A stretch of DNA of 7,373 bases from Rickettsia typhi (lineage in GTDB: Bacteria > Pseudomonadota > Alphaproteobacteria > Rickettsiales > UBA1997), in contig CAMDAI010000061.1 of the NCBI GenBank assembly GCA_945888585.1, positions 1 to 7,373 on the forward strand. Direction: 5' to 3'. Numbering within the stretch: position 1 is the stretch's first letter; each line of letters begins with the position of its first letter. Both the position numbers and the translations under genes were made by a program. Under the pieces are notes generated by a model. It saw nothing but the letters and a program-made list of their open reading frames with translations. It made no database searches and was not told the DNA's origin. Positions 5,409 to 7,373 of this stretch are shown here, piece after piece.

Positions 5409-7163
5409 TCACTTAACACCAAGTATTGTCATCAACTCGGTTTTTAATTTAGCTCTTCTATTGTGTAAAAATTCTAGAAAATTATTGAAGTTCATATTTT
5501 GTTTCAAGTCAATATAGTTCTGAAGCAAGTAGGAATTCTTTTCTTGCTCAGTTACAAACTTACCATTTATCCAATCAGTAAAATGCTTATTTTTCTTTTC
5601 AGAGTTTTGAGTAGAAGATATCAATTGAAGATTTGAAATATCATTTACTCCCGATATATAATTATCCAATTTTTCTTTTGAAATTCCTAATTCAGATAAT
5701 TTCTTTTTATTAAATAAAGATTTTGGATGAATATGATCTTGATGAAATCTGAAATTATGATTCAAAGTCGGATATAATAATGTTAAAGCACAGTAAGTTT
5801 TTGGATCACCATATTGCAAATCCAATAAACCTTCAATTTCATCTTCGCTAAACAATATATTTCTTCTGTCTCCTCTATAACGTTCAATAATTTCAGGAAG
5901 TGGAAATTTATCTCGATTTTCATCAATTAATTTTCTCATCACAGGATAAATTGAATCAGGTGTTCCACCAAAAACTCCCTTTAAAAGAACTCTTGCTAGC
6001 CATTCACGAATTGATTTTCTATCATCCTTGCGGTTAGAAGACTGGAGAATTGATGATTCAAAATTATTTTTATATACAAAATATGCTATTGGCACTATAA
6101 CGTTTGTGGCTAACAAATTATCGCTATTATATCCAAAACTTGCTATTAGATGAACTGTTTTTCTTATAGAATCTGAAATTTTATCCCAACATTTTTCGGT
6201 TTCTGACATATTGTATTTTGTAAAGTTATCAACCTTAAAATGTATGTCAGGAAAACCACCCAACACCAAACAAGATTTTAAAACAATATCTTTATTAAAG
6301 TTAAATCCATCACCAATTTCATTAATTTCATCTACAAATTCATGAATTACTTCTCTTGCATCTTTCTCATTCCATTGTGCAGTAGCAACGGAAAGTAGCA
6401 AATCTGAATAACTAAGTTTTGTTCCGCCGCTATTGATTCGTATAAATATTTGAAGTACCTTATCCAGCTCTTCTCCTTTTTCTAAAAAGAAACTTATAGT
6501 TCCTTTTTGGTGAATTACATTAAACAAACGATTTAGAGCATCCATGGCATAATTAGACTCTTTTTCTTCATATTTAGATGAATCCATCAAGCCATTTTTC
6601 ATTAGATATCTAGATGGTTTAGTTGGATCATCCAAAGACAATATCTCTGAACATTGAAACCAAAAGTCCTCAGATTTCTTAGCATCCTCTTTAGTTAAAA
6701 ATCTGAAATCATACTCCATTTCTGGGTTATCAGATTTTTTTAATAAATTGAGAAATAGATATTTTTCTTGGTAGGTACCTAAGTCATCTTTTCTGGCATG
6801 CTTCTTTTTAATGGAATAACCACCTCCGCAAAGTGCAAGAAACATTGAAGTCATTCGTTGCTGCCCATCCAATAATGCAATTACATCTTCATCTGAAGAT
6901 AGATTTGCCTTTTTGTTATGACGATAATTTTTTTCATGATATTTATCTAAGAATTCATAAAATTCAAAATCCTTAATTTTATCTTTGTCAACCTGCCAAA
7001 AAAGGAATGTTCCTATAGGATAATCTCTCATCAGTGAATCAAATAAAACCTCTATTTGACTAGTTTTCCAAACAAATTCACGCTGTATAGAGGGAAGAAC
7101 ATAACGCTTCTTTTTTATATTATTTATTGCATCCTTGATTGTAATGGCAGTTTCGTAAGACAT
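5409..7163 (-). CDS. DUF262 and HNH (GmrSD-type) protein, probable modification-dependent nuclease
   Basis: This 584-residue protein joins an N-terminal DUF262 (GmrS-like, ParB-fold NTPase) domain to a C-terminal DUF1524-like HNH nuclease (GmrD-like). DUF262 marks: LPSIQREFVWK (23-33), DYPIGTFLFWQ (47-57), ALLDGQQRMTSM (96-107) with the DGQQR nucleotide-site motif, and FIRINSGGTKLSYSDLL (240-256). HNH marks: HQDHIHPKS (474-482), where Asp476, His477, His479 and Pro480 fit the D-H-x-H-P active-site pattern, and NLQLISSTQNSEKKNK (511-526) supplying the closing Asn and Lys residues. All expected motifs are intact. Characterised relatives (GmrSD, SspE, BrxU) restrict phage DNA, several recognising base or backbone modifications, so an anti-phage role is likely; the target modification cannot be inferred. 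ATG 7163 gives the usual start (YET.ITIKDAI). It ends in TGA, unlike its neighbours. The region upstream of the ATG is occupied by an IS end. Confidence 0.88.
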   Translation of the reverse strand: MSYETAITIKDAINNIKKKRYVLPSIQREFVWKTSQIEVLFDSLMRDYPIGTFLFWQVDKDKIKDFEFYEFLDKYHEKNYRHNKKANLSSDEDVIALLDGQQRMTSMFLALCGGGYSIKKKHARKDDLGTYQEKYLFLNLLKKSDNPEMEYDFRFLTKEDAKKSEDFWFQCSEILSLDDPTKPSRYLMKNGLMDSSKYEEKESNYAMDALNRLFNVIHQKGTISFFLEKGEELDKVLQIFIRINSGGTKLSYSDLLLSVATAQWNEKDAREVIHEFVDEINEIGDGFNFNKDIVLKSCLVLGGFPDIHFKVDNFTKYNMSETEKCWDKISDSIRKTVHLIASFGYNSDNLLATNVIVPIAYFVYKNNFESSILQSSNRKDDRKSIREWLARVLLKGVFGGTPDSIYPVMRKLIDENRDKFPLPEIIERYRGDRRNILFSEDEIEGLLDLQYGDPKTYCALTLLYPTLNHNFRFHQDHIHPKSLFNKKKLSELGISKEKLDNYISGVNDISNLQLISSTQNSEKKNKHFTDWINGKFVTEQEKNSYLLQNYIDLKQNMNFNNFLEFLHNRRAKLKTELMTILGVK

Positions 7164-7178
7164 ATTTTTTAATATTTA

Positions 7179-7373
7179 GGGTCTAGACAACTTTAAAGAG
7201 GATTTTTTCTTATAATTTCTAACAAAACTTTATACAAATCTTGCCTTCTATTGTTAAATCTAAATTCACATTCTTTCAAATGCAAAATAAATTTCTCATC
7301 GGTTAATCCATTAAATTTTGCTAATCTTCTTTTGCAATAACTCCAGAAGGATTCAATGCCATTTACATGACAT
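7179..7373 (-). mobile_element. end of an IS1595-family insertion sequence (continues beyond window)
   Basis: The transposase C-terminus stops at 7193. Immediately outside lies gggtctagacaact (7179-7192), a GGG-starting sequence placed where the terminal inverted repeat of an IS1595-type element would be. The repeat is inferred from position and the GGG start, since the other end is not in the window. The element would therefore end at about 7179, and the 8 bases aatattta (7171-7178) would be one copy of the 8-bp target duplication known for this family. Confidence 0.65.
7193..7373 (-). CDS. IS1595-family transposase, C-terminal 59 residues
   Basis: In the frame with stop TAA at 7195-7193, the window's right edge encodes 59 residues beginning C-H-V-N-G-I-E-S-F-W. 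This matches the end of IS1595-type (ISXO2-like) DDE transposases: HVNGIESFW (2-10) carries the third catalytic acidic residue, Glu6, with Lys14 after seven residues (an E-x7-K arrangement), then KRRLAKFNGLTDEKF (14-28) and HLKECEFRFNNR (31-42), the usual closing blocks. The start and the first two catalytic Asp residues lie outside the window, so it cannot be judged whether the gene is intact. No frameshift or stop is seen in the visible part. Confidence 0.85.
   Translation of the reverse strand, partial: CHVNGIESFWSYCKRRLAKFNGLTDEKFILHLKECEFRFNNRRQDLYKVLLEIIRKNPL

Noticed and set aside
5332..5517. Plus-strand ORF of 61 codons after the metallopeptidase
   Set aside because: It starts inside the terminator hairpin and overlaps the 3' end of the DUF262 gene antisense; no motif or ribosome site is visible.

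Overview
The window looks like chromosome of an AT-rich alphaproteobacterium, possibly a Rickettsiales-like or other reduced-genome or uncultured lineage. The basis is family-level resemblance: the DusB active-site block, the periplasmic cyclophilin block (MAQTGDPTGTGTGGS, SANSQFFI) and the HIT N-terminus (YDKNNIFAKI.RGEIPC) all read like alphaproteobacterial versions. This is recognition by eye, not a search result. Nearly every gene is on the minus strand, and recognisable Shine-Dalgarno sites are weak or absent.

Layout from left to right. (1) 1-799, minus: dusB, a tRNA-dihydrouridine synthase cut off by the window edge after 266 residues. (2) 832-1860, minus: one broken gene for a membrane-anchored, coiled-coil, pentapeptide-repeat protein. 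A single TAA codon splits it, so simple gene calling sees two unrelated ORFs. (3) 4627-1963, minus: a tight four-gene run, ppi (exported cyclophilin) > GNAT acetyltransferase > HIT protein > metC (cystathionine beta-lyase). The first three genes overlap and metC follows after 22 bp or less, which suggests one transcript. (4) 4628-4721: a divergent promoter region. (5) 4722-5303, plus: a YgjP-like zinc metallopeptidase, the only convincing plus-strand gene. (6) 5409-7163, minus: a large DUF262 plus HNH (GmrSD-type) protein, convergent with the peptidase and followed by a plausible intrinsic terminator. (7) 7179-7373, minus: the end of an IS1595-family insertion sequence, with the C-terminus of its transposase. 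Its probable terminal repeat starts only about 16 bp upstream of the DUF262 start codon.

The left and middle parts are housekeeping (tRNA modification, protein folding, methionine biosynthesis). The right part is accessory: a modification-dependent restriction or anti-phage type protein beside a mobile element, with a peptidase whose family is often seen near restriction systems. The most informative anomalies are the nonsense codon in the pentapeptide gene, which an internal 54-bp repeat shows to be a probable GAA-to-TAA change, and the IS end where the DUF262 promoter should be. No clearly novel multi-gene system is visible. The right edge is where further defence or mobile content would be expected.
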